From positions 18,669 to 82,668 of IMG/VR virus record IMGVR_UViG_3300030451_005868: 64,000 nucleotides of DNA; one strand, written 5' to 3'. This DNA comes from a virus. How positions within the stretch are numbered: the stretch's first letter is position 1; the number at the start of each line of letters is the position of its first letter. The translations under genes were made by a program, and so were the position numbers. Below are positions 24,317 to 32,984 of the stretch, piece by piece. The notes beneath the pieces were generated by a model. That model did not search any database and was not told the DNA's origin. It saw only the letters and a program-made list of their open reading frames with translations.

Positions 24317-25683
24317 GCGTTTTTACACTCCTGCCAAAATTCTATCATTTCTGGAAATGTGTTTTGAAAATTAGTGTTGCGTCTGCGATCGTGTTCGTTA
24401 AAAAATGCGTAAAAGTTCTTTTTTAGCATAGCACTTGCGTTTGCGTTTTTTTTCCAGTAAGCAAGATTGCGAAGCATTTTTTGAATCTCAAAGTCCTTGA
24501 ACTTGTCAAACCCTTTGCCCTCTCCAGAATTTTGCCTCATGTATTCTATGTTGTCCTCGTGAATGCTCATATATGACTCAGGTAACAGAGTGATCTGTTG
24601 CCACACCGGTTGTCTCAACAGGGGCACATCAAACCACACACGTTGATACTCCTTGCTGTATTTCTGTCTAAGATCCAATATCTTTTCCAGTAGTTTGTCC
24701 ATGCTGGTTATACTGAGGTTGTTGTATGTGCAAATAAACGTTATGCTGTTTCTGTAGGGTATTCGGTACAGAAATTCCTCCACATTGTCCATCATGCGAT
24801 TGAAGTCCAGTCCGTTACGTATGTACTCAGCACGTTTGCCATAAGCATCCACACTCACAAACTGCATCACGTGTTCAACTTTTTTTTGCAGGCATATCTC
24901 CTGCAACATGTTGAAATATCTAGTTTTCAACTTCACATCCGGTGGACACATGTTGCTGGTGATGTTCAAATGCAGATCCTGTTTGGGATGATCTATTATG
25001 TATTGAAACACCTTGTATGTGTTTTTGTCCATCATGGGTTCACCTCCGGTCATACGAAAGTGTTTTAGATTTTTGTATAGGTCAGGCCACCACTTCCAGA
25101 ATGCTTCCACGTAAGGATTTGATTCACGTTGTGGTATGGGTCTCTTCCTGCCTTGAAAGTGTTCTGGAGCGTTGTGTGGTGGCGATGTGGGAAACTCACC
25201 GTAAAGGTCTGTTTCTTTGCCCCAGGCAGTGGAAAACTGTGGCGAACAGTAACTACACTTGAAATTACAAGCATGGTTAAAATTGACTTCCACGTACCTG
25301 GGAGTCCAACTTGTGGTCATTGGATTTTGTTTGATGGCCTCAAAGTCCTGCATGGCCCATGGTTCACCTGATCTATAATGTCTGTCTGACATTTCACCGG
25401 TGTCTTCCATTTTCCAGCAGTAGGAACATCCGTCTGGACGTTCGCCTTGTAGCATCTTGAATCTTTGATCTAGTTTTTCTGCGGTGTTGTGCAGTGCCGC
25501 AGGATTGGTTTTCACTGCTTCTGCATCTATTTCGTGCAAGGGAGGGTGATAACAACTGTTGGTCAAACCAGTGGGCAGATGGAAACTGACTTGATTCCAC
25601 TTGGCCAAACACATGGTAGGCGACACTTCCTGTAATTTTATCTGTGCCCGATGTGCATCTGCTTTATAATCACTGGTACTCAC
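24313..25683 (-). CDS. Radical SAM protein with N-terminal SPASM/twitch-like module (E)
   Basis: 456 residues; the GTG start at 25683 is supported by an AGGAG ribosome site nine bases upstream. Auxiliary cysteines C25, C44, C86 and C89 (CSYCW) precede CNFKCSYC (C139, C143, C146) and MTGGEPMMDK. The C-terminus (NFQNTFPEMIEF) matches the shared end of the group. Its DNA is visibly less A/T-rich than the genes at 18484-24316, hinting at a different origin. Closest relative in the window is the radical SAM half of the preceding fusion protein. Substrate unknown. Confidence 0.85.
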   Translation of the reverse strand: MSTSDYKADAHRAQIKLQEVSPTMCLAKWNQVSFHLPTGLTNSCYHPPLHEIDAEAVKTNPAALHNTAEKLDQRFKMLQGERPDGCSYCWKMEDTGEMSDRHYRSGEPWAMQDFEAIKQNPMTTSWTPRYVEVNFNHACNFKCSYCSPQFSTAWGKETDLYGEFPTSPPHNAPEHFQGRKRPIPQRESNPYVEAFWKWWPDLYKNLKHFRMTGGEPMMDKNTYKVFQYIIDHPKQDLHLNITSNMCPPDVKLKTRYFNMLQEICLQKKVEHVMQFVSVDAYGKRAEYIRNGLDFNRMMDNVEEFLYRIPYRNSITFICTYNNLSITSMDKLLEKILDLRQKYSKEYQRVWFDVPLLRQPVWQQITLLPESYMSIHEDNIEYMRQNSGEGKGFDKFKDFEIQKMLRNLAYWKKNANASAMLKKNFYAFFNEHDRRRNTNFQNTFPEMIEFWQECKNA

Positions 25684-26566
25684 GATCTTGCACTCCTCTG
25701 TTGATGTGTGGTGGCATCACAAACCTATAAAACACACTTTCACTATCATTGTATTCTGCTATGGGCATGGCCAGTTGCTGTCTAAGACTGTTGCCAAACA
25801 ATTGAAGTTCTTCGTCTATGTCATTGTCTTTGACTTCCTGAAAATATTTCGCCAACTCTGACAGATCTCTCACACTGAATATGTCATGTTTTTTTTCCAA
25901 CACTGTGTAAAAGCAACCCATTCTTGCACCCAACATTGCCCACTTGCCATAAGATTGGTCCGCACCAATTGTACACCATGTGCTCAGTATCCGCAAGTTA
26001 TTGGGCCACATTTTTTTGAAATCACCTGCAGGAATAGGCTTGCCTTTGTCTGTGCTCATTTTTACACCTTCTCTCCATCCGGCCACAAATGCCTGCTCTG
26101 CGGAGGAATTGATCACAGTGGTTGAATAACAATTGTGTAAATTTTCATGTGGAACTCCCCAACAAAAGTCAATTTGATTTTCTTCCGAGTCTGCGTTTTC
26201 GTGTGTTCTCATACCAAGGCAAGTCTGCTTGTCCCAACCCACGATGCCACCATTGCCGTACACCAATCCATTCACACTGTTACGGCCTCTCCATCTATGC
26301 ACTGCTTTTCGATTGGTTTTGCTCCAGTCCAGTGTTTCAAGTAAGAATTTTTCGTCCAATATATTATCACCGTCTATGCTGATAAAAAAATCAGTCTGTG
26401 CCAGTTCCGCGGCGGCCTTGTGTGCAGAATCAAATCCCACAACACCGTCCACACGTTTTGCCCATGGCACTTTGTTTTTGAGGTCTGCCCAATTTTGTTC
26501 TTTGTTGGGTTCACGAAAACTTATAAAAACAAAATCTAAATCACTTACTCTGATTCTATCAGCCAT
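25670..26566 (-). CDS. GT-A-type glycosyltransferase-like protein
   Basis: 298 residues. The order DFVFISFREPN, TDFFISIDGDN (DGD at 65-67) and YGNGGIVGW fits a small GT-A glycosyltransferase with a DxD metal/nucleotide-sugar site. ATG follows GGAGGAG. The C-terminal domain of the repeat protein at 12278-14593 is homologous. Less A/T-rich than most of the cluster. Donor and acceptor unknown; a glycosyl step on the phage or host surface glycan is the simplest idea. Confidence 0.7.
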   Translation of the reverse strand: MADRIRVSDLDFVFISFREPNKEQNWADLKNKVPWAKRVDGVVGFDSAHKAAAELAQTDFFISIDGDNILDEKFLLETLDWSKTNRKAVHRWRGRNSVNGLVYGNGGIVGWDKQTCLGMRTHENADSEENQIDFCWGVPHENLHNCYSTTVINSSAEQAFVAGWREGVKMSTDKGKPIPAGDFKKMWPNNLRILSTWCTIGADQSYGKWAMLGARMGCFYTVLEKKHDIFSVRDLSELAKYFQEVKDNDIDEELQLFGNSLRQQLAMPIAEYNDSESVFYRFVMPPHINRGVQDREYQ

Positions 26567-26850
26567 GTGTCTCCTCCATCAACCACTGCGTTGGGCCAGT
26601 GAATATCACCCTGTTCAAAACTATACCCTCGTGTAGAACTTTGTAATACTGAATATTGTGTTTTGCGTTTTTGTTTTGTTCTTAAAGCAGGTCCAAATTT
26701 AGTCCATGCATAGTTTTCTTCACCTTGCTTGATTATTTCTAATTTTTTCTGTAAACTAACTTCACACTTTTTGCCTTGAATCATAACAAAATGTTTTTTC
26801 TCCCTCACAGGCGGCAAGTTACGTATGGCGTCCAGCAAACTATCTGACAT
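26545..26850 (-). CDS. Conserved small phage protein
   Basis: 101 residues from the ATG at 26850, chosen because AAAAGGA stands seven bases upstream; a longer version would start within the previous gene. Motifs SLLDAIRNLPPV and EENYAWTKFGPALRTKQKRK occur in T4-like cyanophages by memory. Basic and helical at the start. It sits between two glycosyltransferases, overlapping both. Function unknown. Confidence 0.7.
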   Translation of the reverse strand: MSDSLLDAIRNLPPVREKKHFVMIQGKKCEVSLQKKLEIIKQGEENYAWTKFGPALRTKQKRKTQYSVLQSSTRGYSFEQGDIHWPNAVVDGGDTWLIESE

Positions 26851-27628
26851 ACAAATCCTTTTCATGATAGTGCCACACACGTGTGATACGACTGTCACCT
26901 AAATATATGTTTTCTCCTGATCTGTTGGGATAGAGATACTCGTTTTGATTTTTGACATGCTGTAGATTGTTGACGGCTGGTTTGTGATGTAAAAATTTAA
27001 ACCATTCATAGTCTATGAGATACTGATTTGTTGGGTCAATCAGTCTATAGGCCAAAGCATAAACCACATCTGTGCTTGGATATGTATCATGACAGTCAAT
27101 CAACATGGTGGTTCTTACATATTTCCAGTTTTTGGTGATATATTCAGCCGTTTTAAAAAACTTTTGTGCCCATGTGCTTTTTCTAAAGTACATCAATCCA
27201 TTGTAGATATTGGGCAATTGGTTTGTTTGCCATAACTTTCTATATGGTGTATCTATGACCAGTTCGTCTTTGTAGTTTCTACAATTAACACTGAACACCA
27301 AGTTGTGTTGCCATAAGTGATACCACCACCAATCAGTATTTGTGCTCCATAACATGTCACTTTCCAGTTTTATGGTGTGAGTAAAAGGTGAAACTGCAAA
27401 TGCTTTGTATTCGTTTGCCCATTTTGTACTGTGTTCAGCACTTTCGTCGTTGTGCATCACTTTGACTAGATCAACAGCCGGATGTTCAAAAGCACTGGCC
27501 TTATCTGTAACCACGCAAATTTTGTTTTCTTTGTTGCAATATTTTATACTCTTGGCCAATTTGATACTGAGTTCAACATAATCTGTAGTTTCGTTATTTT
27601 GTGCAAACCATAAAAAACCCTTATGCAT
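26840..27628 (-). CDS. GT-A-type glycosyltransferase-like protein
   Basis: 262 residues. ICVVTDKASAFEHP, then THTIKLESDMLW (ESD at 89-91, the place of the DxD motif) and IYNGLMYFRKS (a conserved NGG-like loop) indicate the nucleotide-diphospho-sugar transferase fold used by GT-A enzymes. Ends with HYHEKDLY. The motif is a variant of the DxD (ExD), so metal binding is plausible but not certain. Overlaps genes on both sides. Confidence 0.65.
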   Translation of the reverse strand: MHKGFLWFAQNNETTDYVELSIKLAKSIKYCNKENKICVVTDKASAFEHPAVDLVKVMHNDESAEHSTKWANEYKAFAVSPFTHTIKLESDMLWSTNTDWWWYHLWQHNLVFSVNCRNYKDELVIDTPYRKLWQTNQLPNIYNGLMYFRKSTWAQKFFKTAEYITKNWKYVRTTMLIDCHDTYPSTDVVYALAYRLIDPTNQYLIDYEWFKFLHHKPAVNNLQHVKNQNEYLYPNRSGENIYLGDSRITRVWHYHEKDLYVR

Positions 27629-28370
27629 TGGCCATCTCCTTGTTTAACACATGCACGTCTTGATTTTCTACATAATTTATTTCATCATTGTATTGCCATG
27701 CTATGCCCGTGTCTGACATTTTAACAATTTGACAATCTGGCGGCAGTGTTGGCAACTTTAACGGGAGTGTGAAATACGGCATGAACCCATTAGACTGTTG
27801 TAGTGCAATGGCAAATGCATAGTCGTTACGAAATTTTTTATCATATATTCTGTACATGTCTGTGAAATAAGCATAGAATGATTTTACATATTTTAAAGTA
27901 TCAAAAACTCGTCTTGCACGTTTGCCTTTGCGGAAAATAAACACCGTGGCCCATACCATATCAATCATGCTGTATTTTCGGAAGTCAAAACTGTTCCTAC
28001 CAGATAGGTCATGTGCTTGTTTACTGATTAAAAAATCGTAATCTGTGTCCAAAAATTGTTTTAGATTGTCAGTATAGACAAAATAATCTATATCCATAAC
28101 CAATGTCACATCGTAGGGTGACAGTTCATACGCAAGATGTCTATCCACATTCAACCATTGTTCGCCATTTCTTGTGTTACCGTGTTCAGGTTCTACAAAT
28201 TTGTAATTGATTAGGCCCAACGGCTTTAATTTTTTGAATGTATCAAAATTTGTAACAACTGTGATCTCTAATTGTAGATTTTTTTTGATTAGATACACAC
28301 AGCGTTCTAATATTTTGTGATAATTTATTTTTTCTGTGTTAAAACAGAATAAAAGTACACCTTTTGTCAT
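27621..28370 (-). CDS. GT-A-type glycosyltransferase-like protein
   Basis: 249 residues. VVTNFDTFKKLKPL followed by YDVTLVMDIDYFVY (DID at 93-95) is a clear DxD-type site; VWATVFIFRKG is the NGG-like strand. It resembles the protein at 26840-27628 in order and is likely a distant paralogue. Start ATG overlaps the stop of the upstream gene by one base (TAATG). Probable sugar transfer step; donor unknown. Confidence 0.65.
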   Translation of the reverse strand: MTKGVLLFCFNTEKINYHKILERCVYLIKKNLQLEITVVTNFDTFKKLKPLGLINYKFVEPEHGNTRNGEQWLNVDRHLAYELSPYDVTLVMDIDYFVYTDNLKQFLDTDYDFLISKQAHDLSGRNSFDFRKYSMIDMVWATVFIFRKGKRARRVFDTLKYVKSFYAYFTDMYRIYDKKFRNDYAFAIALQQSNGFMPYFTLPLKLPTLPPDCQIVKMSDTGIAWQYNDEINYVENQDVHVLNKEMANA

Positions 28371-28687
28371 TAGCCTTCTCGTTTTGCAAATGTTTTAGAC
28401 ATTTGGTGATACGAACTAATGGCTTCTTGATTTCTTTGTATTAATGTTTGTATAAATTCTGTAGGACTATCGATTTCTACAGGATTTTGATTGGTATCTA
28501 AAATAAAAAACTTGTCATTTGTTTCTGCAAGTGTTTTAGCCAAACAGATTGTTTCCGCATCTGCACGAAAGATATGTTCCTTGTATACCACAACAAGTCG
28601 CGAGTGTGCTTTCTCAATGGCATTGCGTTTTGCCACAGCCACATTGTATGAAAGATCTGATTGTTTTTTTAGTTCGCCAATGTCCAT
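28370..28687 (-). CDS. Conserved small phage protein at head of accessory cluster
   Basis: 105 residues, first gene of the leftward cluster that runs to 12278. Mostly helical with two likely beta strands (RLVVVYKEHIFRADAET, KFFILDTNQNPV). A sigma70-like promoter (28694-28722) puts the expected transcript start on the A of its ATG. Resembles short conserved cyanophage proteins by memory. Function unknown. Confidence 0.65.
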   Translation of the reverse strand: MDIGELKKQSDLSYNVAVAKRNAIEKAHSRLVVVYKEHIFRADAETICLAKTLAETNDKFFILDTNQNPVEIDSPTEFIQTLIQRNQEAISSYHQMSKTFAKREG

Positions 28688-28693
28688 ACCACA

Positions 28694-28722
28694 ATTATAT
28701 TGTAATTATGGATGTAAATCAA
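28694..28722 (-). promoter_or_regulatory. Sigma70-like promoter of the accessory cluster, leaderless
   Basis: On the minus strand, TTGATT (28722-28717) and TATAAT (28699-28694) with a 17-base spacer. Six bases separate the -10 from the ATG at 28687, so the predicted start is the A of the ATG. It separates the glycan/radical SAM cluster from the upstream virion genes. Confidence 0.6.
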
Positions 28723-28737
28723 CCTGGATAAAATAAA

Positions 28738-29697
28738 TTATGATACTGAGTTGCTGACTTCTGCGTTTGAAGACGACTGAATTGCGGCGGCTAAACCTTG
28801 TGCATCTGTTGGATGTACTTCAATTAAGGCCATTGTCATGATAGGCGCTTCGTTGGGATTTGTCGGTACACCGGCAGTGTTACCAGCAGTGAATGTATCA
28901 TCCCCAGCGGCATCAGTTGATACCATTTTGACTGTCATTACCGTAGCACTGCCAACCGCGGCGTCTAATTTTGCTGAGATCTCCACCGTGTTTGAAGTGT
29001 AGCCTGAGTTGTCAGATGTCAATTTGATAATTGTTGTATAGCCTGTTCCTAAATCATGAAAGCCATTTGCTAGACCGTTAGTGGTCAATGTTTCACCTGA
29101 TCCTGATCTTGTGCTGGCTTGAGACCCAATATCTAAGTTTCCTATTGCTGTGGTGGTTAGATCATCAAAAACTGTGTCTTTGTCTCCGTCAATACCTGTT
29201 GTAGCACTAGGATCAACTCTTATTTTTCCACCTGCATTGAAAAAATGTCTCATAGCATCTGCACTGGCAAAGGTAACTGATCGTTCAATAGTAGATGTGT
29301 TATTCCATGTACTTGCATTTGAACTTGAACCTACAGCGTTAGTTCCAAGTGCTGTTGCATTTGGTGAACCTGCCGCAACCGATGCCGCCAATGTGGCCAA
29401 ATCCGCCTCTACTGCTGATTTGATTTCTATTGTTTGGCCTGCCGCAACTGAAGTTCTTGCTGTGAGTGAATCATTTGTGTGATTGGCAATGTTGTCCATT
29501 CCTGTTAGAAGTGAGTTCCATTGTGATGCATTGATTGTGCCTGCTCCTGCTGTCACTGTGGCTATGTGAGTCTGTCCTAATCCGTATTCTCCTGATCCTG
29601 TACCAGCAAAGTGGTTGTATCCAAACGGACTTGAACTGTTGTTCACAAACGTGTTATACGTGTCTGCTGTAATTGTATCACCTGATGCGTATGCCAT
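28738..29697 (-). CDS. Virion-associated structural protein
   Basis: 319 residues, rich in Thr, Ser, Ala and Gly, as is usual for phage fibre or decoration proteins. The N-terminus SGDTITADTYNTFVN and the long TxTAxxGTINAxQWN stretch recall conserved virion proteins of T4-like cyanophages (memory). AGGAG before the ATG. It follows three paralogous fibre proteins in the same operon and is probably part of the distal tail or fibre set. No specific domain recognised. Confidence 0.6.
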   Translation of the reverse strand: MAYASGDTITADTYNTFVNNSSSPFGYNHFAGTGSGEYGLGQTHIATVTAGAGTINASQWNSLLTGMDNIANHTNDSLTARTSVAAGQTIEIKSAVEADLATLAASVAAGSPNATALGTNAVGSSSNASTWNNTSTIERSVTFASADAMRHFFNAGGKIRVDPSATTGIDGDKDTVFDDLTTTAIGNLDIGSQASTRSGSGETLTTNGLANGFHDLGTGYTTIIKLTSDNSGYTSNTVEISAKLDAAVGSATVMTVKMVSTDAAGDDTFTAGNTAGVPTNPNEAPIMTMALIEVHPTDAQGLAAAIQSSSNAEVSNSVS

Positions 29698-29698
29698 T

Positions 29699-31345
29699 TT
29701 ACTTAACTCCTATCACACATTCTGTTAAATTTGTTTCTTCGTTATATTTAGCCTTGATCACACGGCCTATGACGTTAAAAGCGGTACATTCGTCCAGTGA
29801 GGCCGCTCGTGCCACTCCGTTTCCAGCACTGATTACTCTGTCGCCTGCTTTTGCTGTGCCTGAAATCTTCACAAACACCCGTCCTTTGAGTGCTATCATT
29901 GGATGTGTATCATTGTTACCTGCCTGTGCGTTCATCAAAACTGCTGGAGTTTCGGACACAACTCCAAACACTGCGTTACATGATTCTGTTATGCATTTGG
30001 TTATTTCTTCCGATCCGCCCAAACATACCAAATCACCAACCTCAACTGGTGTGTCAGTGGCGTATCTCTCAGCCAAGTCCGCGTATTGTGCCGATGTTGA
30101 TGTGGCATGTACCACGTTGGCTCTGATATCTACCAGCGTGGCCGCTGATAATTCTTCACCTACACCTGCGGATTTGAATGCTGTCCAGGCGCCGCCTGCA
30201 TTTCCAAACACAGTAGTGCCGTCGTCTGCAAACGTTTCATCCCATACCCAGAACAAATCTTGTTCAGTGGCAACTGATGTCTCACCTCTGTTTACTTTTA
30301 ATCCTGAAAAATTTGGCATGCCAGACGCACTAGAAATATTTCTATTCAATTCCAAAATGTTATCTTCAACAGACATTGTTGAAGTGTTCATTATCACCTG
30401 TGTGCCATCCACAGTAAGATTTCCTTTGACTCTTATATCTCCAACACTAGGCAGTTCCAAACGCCCTGTATCACCGTCCAGTGTCATCAGTGTTGTGGTT
30501 GTTCCGCCATCGTTGACTGTGAAAATAATATCTTTGTCTTGTGTGGTTTGTGCAATTGTGAGATTATCACTTGATAGACTCATAGTGATGTCTGAACCAG
30601 CACCTAATACCAATCCGTCGTCATTTTGGATTGTGAGTTTACCGGTTGTAGTGTCGTCTTCATTGGCACGTAAAAAGTTTGCCGCGACAACTCCGCCAAG
30701 TGCCTCAGAATCAGTTGCTGTACCTCTGAACTTTGCAGACGAAACAGTAGAAGACAATTGAATACCTTGTGCCACGGTGCTAAATCCTGCAGTGATCAAT
30801 GCCGCTCCGTTTGTTTCTGTCGAACTTGGAGTGAATGCTATGTCAGATACTACGCCAACCACATTGTCGTTGGACACCATTTTAAGAATAGATCTGTTTA
30901 CTCCGGTGTTATCTTGTACTGTGTCTGTTGTAAATTGTGTGACTCCAGATCCTGCAATTGTTGTTGGTCCAATTAGTGTAAAAGCAGATCCGTTATAAAC
31001 ATAAAGTTGTTTATTTGTTGTGTCAAACCACATATCTCCTAACACAGCATTAGTAGGAGCAGTAGTTGAATTTGTAGATGATCCAACAGGTTTGAACTTT
31101 GTGCCTGTGTAAACGTTCAATTGCTTGTTTGTTTGATCATACCAAAGTTGTCCTGTGATCTTGTTGCTAGGTGCTGATGTGTTGTTAAAATTTTCTAGTA
31201 GTTTAACAAGGTTTTCGTTTAATGCTTCCCCAAACCCTGCATAACCTTTGCCTATTAGTGTAAGATCAGTTGCGGCTGTATCGATGGTGCCATCAGCCAA
31301 TGTGACCAATAAGGTTCCAAATGTGTTGTTGATTTTATATGCCAT
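29699..31345 (-). CDS. Tail-fibre-like structural protein (paralogue 1)
   Basis: 548 residues. First of three tandem paralogues sharing an N-terminal module (about 110 residues: AYKINNTFGTLL, TLIGKGYAGFGEALNENLVKLLEN, GQLWYDQTNKQLNVYTG) and a C-terminal module (about 135 residues beginning AQYADLAERYATDTPVEVGD) that I know from many phage fibre proteins. The middle is Thr/Gly/Asp-rich beta-type sequence. GGAG before the ATG. The N-terminal module is probably the attachment part, with the middle and C-terminus exposed (inference). Confidence 0.75.
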   Translation of the reverse strand: MAYKINNTFGTLLVTLADGTIDTAATDLTLIGKGYAGFGEALNENLVKLLENFNNTSAPSNKITGQLWYDQTNKQLNVYTGTKFKPVGSSTNSTTAPTNAVLGDMWFDTTNKQLYVYNGSAFTLIGPTTIAGSGVTQFTTDTVQDNTGVNRSILKMVSNDNVVGVVSDIAFTPSSTETNGAALITAGFSTVAQGIQLSSTVSSAKFRGTATDSEALGGVVAANFLRANEDDTTTGKLTIQNDDGLVLGAGSDITMSLSSDNLTIAQTTQDKDIIFTVNDGGTTTTLMTLDGDTGRLELPSVGDIRVKGNLTVDGTQVIMNTSTMSVEDNILELNRNISSASGMPNFSGLKVNRGETSVATEQDLFWVWDETFADDGTTVFGNAGGAWTAFKSAGVGEELSAATLVDIRANVVHATSTSAQYADLAERYATDTPVEVGDLVCLGGSEEITKCITESCNAVFGVVSETPAVLMNAQAGNNDTHPMIALKGRVFVKISGTAKAGDRVISAGNGVARAASLDECTAFNVIGRVIKAKYNEETNLTECVIGVK

Positions 31346-31354
31346 TGAACTCCA

Positions 31355-32974
31355 TTAACACCTTCCTACTACCATTTCTATTGTGCCTTCTGATTCTGAG
31401 TGTGAAGATAGTGCCTTGCCAATTACAGATCCAAATGTTGGATTGCTTTCTGCTCTGGCAAACCCGTCACCTGCTGACACTAACATGTCACCTGGTTGTA
31501 CAGTACCTTTTACTTTTACTTTCACTCTTCCCATCAAAGCAACAACTGCCGCGGAATTTGTTAATGAAGCGTTCATTAAGTATGCTGGATTTTCTGATAT
31601 AACACCTGCAACTTTTGTACACATGTCTTGATTACAAATAGTCACTTCTGGTTCGCCACTGAACATCATTACTGTGCCAGGCTCGTACTCAGCATCTGTT
31701 GTGTATTTTTCTGCCAAGTCAGCGTATTGTGCCGAAGTAGATGTGGCATGTACCACATTCGCTCTAATATCAACTAGATCTTTGTTTGTTAAGTCGTTGT
31801 CAGATCTATAAGCAGTCCAGGCACCACCAGCATTTCCAAATGTAGTTGTGCCGTCATCTGAGAATGTTTCGTCCCATACCCAAAATAGATCTTCTTCTGT
31901 TCCTGATGCCGCTTCACCTCTATTGGCTTTGATACCAGTAAAGTCCGGCATACCAGATGCACTTGATACGTTCCTGTTTAATTCTAATATACTGTCTTCT
32001 ATACTAAGGTTTGTTGTGTTAAGAATCACTTGTTCACCAGTGACCTCTAAGTCTTTTACTCTAAGTCTACTAATTGCACCTTGCAATCTCATGACTTCTG
32101 TAGTGACACCTCCGTCATTGACAGTAAAGATCATGTCTTTGTCTTGTTCGGTTTGTGCAAATGTCACATCGTTGCTGGATACTGAAATGGTCAAGTCTTG
32201 TGAATCACCAATTATCACTCCAGTGTCGTTGTCAATGGTTAAAGCGCCTGTTGTGGTATCTGATGCGTCTGCCCGTAAAAAGTTTCCGCCTGCTACTAAA
32301 CTGGCAGAACTATTTGTTGTACCACTGACATCTACAAATGCGGCCGATGTGTTAGTCCCTTCGAATACTGCACTCAATGTTGAATTAAGTGTTAGTCCTG
32401 CCTTGATAGAAGCAAATCCTGTCTGCGATACTGATGGTGTGAATGTTTCTTTTGATAGTATGGCTACTCTTGTGCTATTAGCGTACATTGATGACACAAC
32501 TTTATCACCACCAGAACTAGCAATTGTTTCTATTACAAATCCTGACTCACCTTGTGAAGCAGTATGAACCGGACCTAATAGTTCCCATTTATCATTAATT
32601 TGGTGTGATCTTGAATCTCCTGTGTACACAAACACTTGGTCATTTGTTGAGTCTAACCATAAATCACCTTGCCCTGGTGAAGTTGGTACTGATGTTGAAG
32701 GTTGAGCACCTCCTGCTGGTTCAAACTGTGAACCGTTGTACACTTTCAGTTGTCCTGTGTTTGTATCAAACCATAATTGTCCACGTAACGGAGTTGTGGG
32801 TGCTGATGTTGATGCAGAATTTTCTAATAATTTTACAAGGTTTTCGTTTAAATTTTCACCCCATCCAGAATAACTTTTTCCTATTAGTGTAAGGTTGGTT
32901 GCGGTTGTGTTTATTGTGCCGTCTACTATTGTTGCTAGGATTGTTCCGTCTGTTTTGTTTATTGTGTAAGCCAT
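31355..32974 (-). CDS. Tail-fibre-like structural protein (paralogue 2)
   Basis: 539 residues with the same two modules as its neighbours: TLIGKSYSGWGENLNENLVKLLEN near the start, and AQYADLAEKYTTDAEYEPGT, NPAYLMN and VIGKAL near the end. The C-terminal part resembles the self-associating end of marine phage fibres. It differs from paralogue 1 mainly in the N-terminal third. Likely expressed with them from a virion operon. Confidence 0.75.
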   Translation of the reverse strand: MAYTINKTDGTILATIVDGTINTTATNLTLIGKSYSGWGENLNENLVKLLENSASTSAPTTPLRGQLWFDTNTGQLKVYNGSQFEPAGGAQPSTSVPTSPGQGDLWLDSTNDQVFVYTGDSRSHQINDKWELLGPVHTASQGESGFVIETIASSGGDKVVSSMYANSTRVAILSKETFTPSVSQTGFASIKAGLTLNSTLSAVFEGTNTSAAFVDVSGTTNSSASLVAGGNFLRADASDTTTGALTIDNDTGVIIGDSQDLTISVSSNDVTFAQTEQDKDMIFTVNDGGVTTEVMRLQGAISRLRVKDLEVTGEQVILNTTNLSIEDSILELNRNVSSASGMPDFTGIKANRGEAASGTEEDLFWVWDETFSDDGTTTFGNAGGAWTAYRSDNDLTNKDLVDIRANVVHATSTSAQYADLAEKYTTDAEYEPGTVMMFSGEPEVTICNQDMCTKVAGVISENPAYLMNASLTNSAAVVALMGRVKVKVKGTVQPGDMLVSAGDGFARAESNPTFGSVIGKALSSHSESEGTIEMVVGRC

Positions 32975-32984
32975 TTGTGTATAT

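Noticed and set aside
29673-30761. Rightward open frame of 362 codons opposite the fibre gene at 29699-31345
   Set aside because: Low-complexity Ser/Thr/Ala/Val/Pro sequence with no start context; an antisense shadow of the Thr/Ser-rich fibre gene.
31848-32567. Rightward open frame of 239 codons opposite the fibre gene at 31355-32974
   Set aside because: Same pattern as the shadow at 29673, mirroring paralogue 2; no ribosome site.
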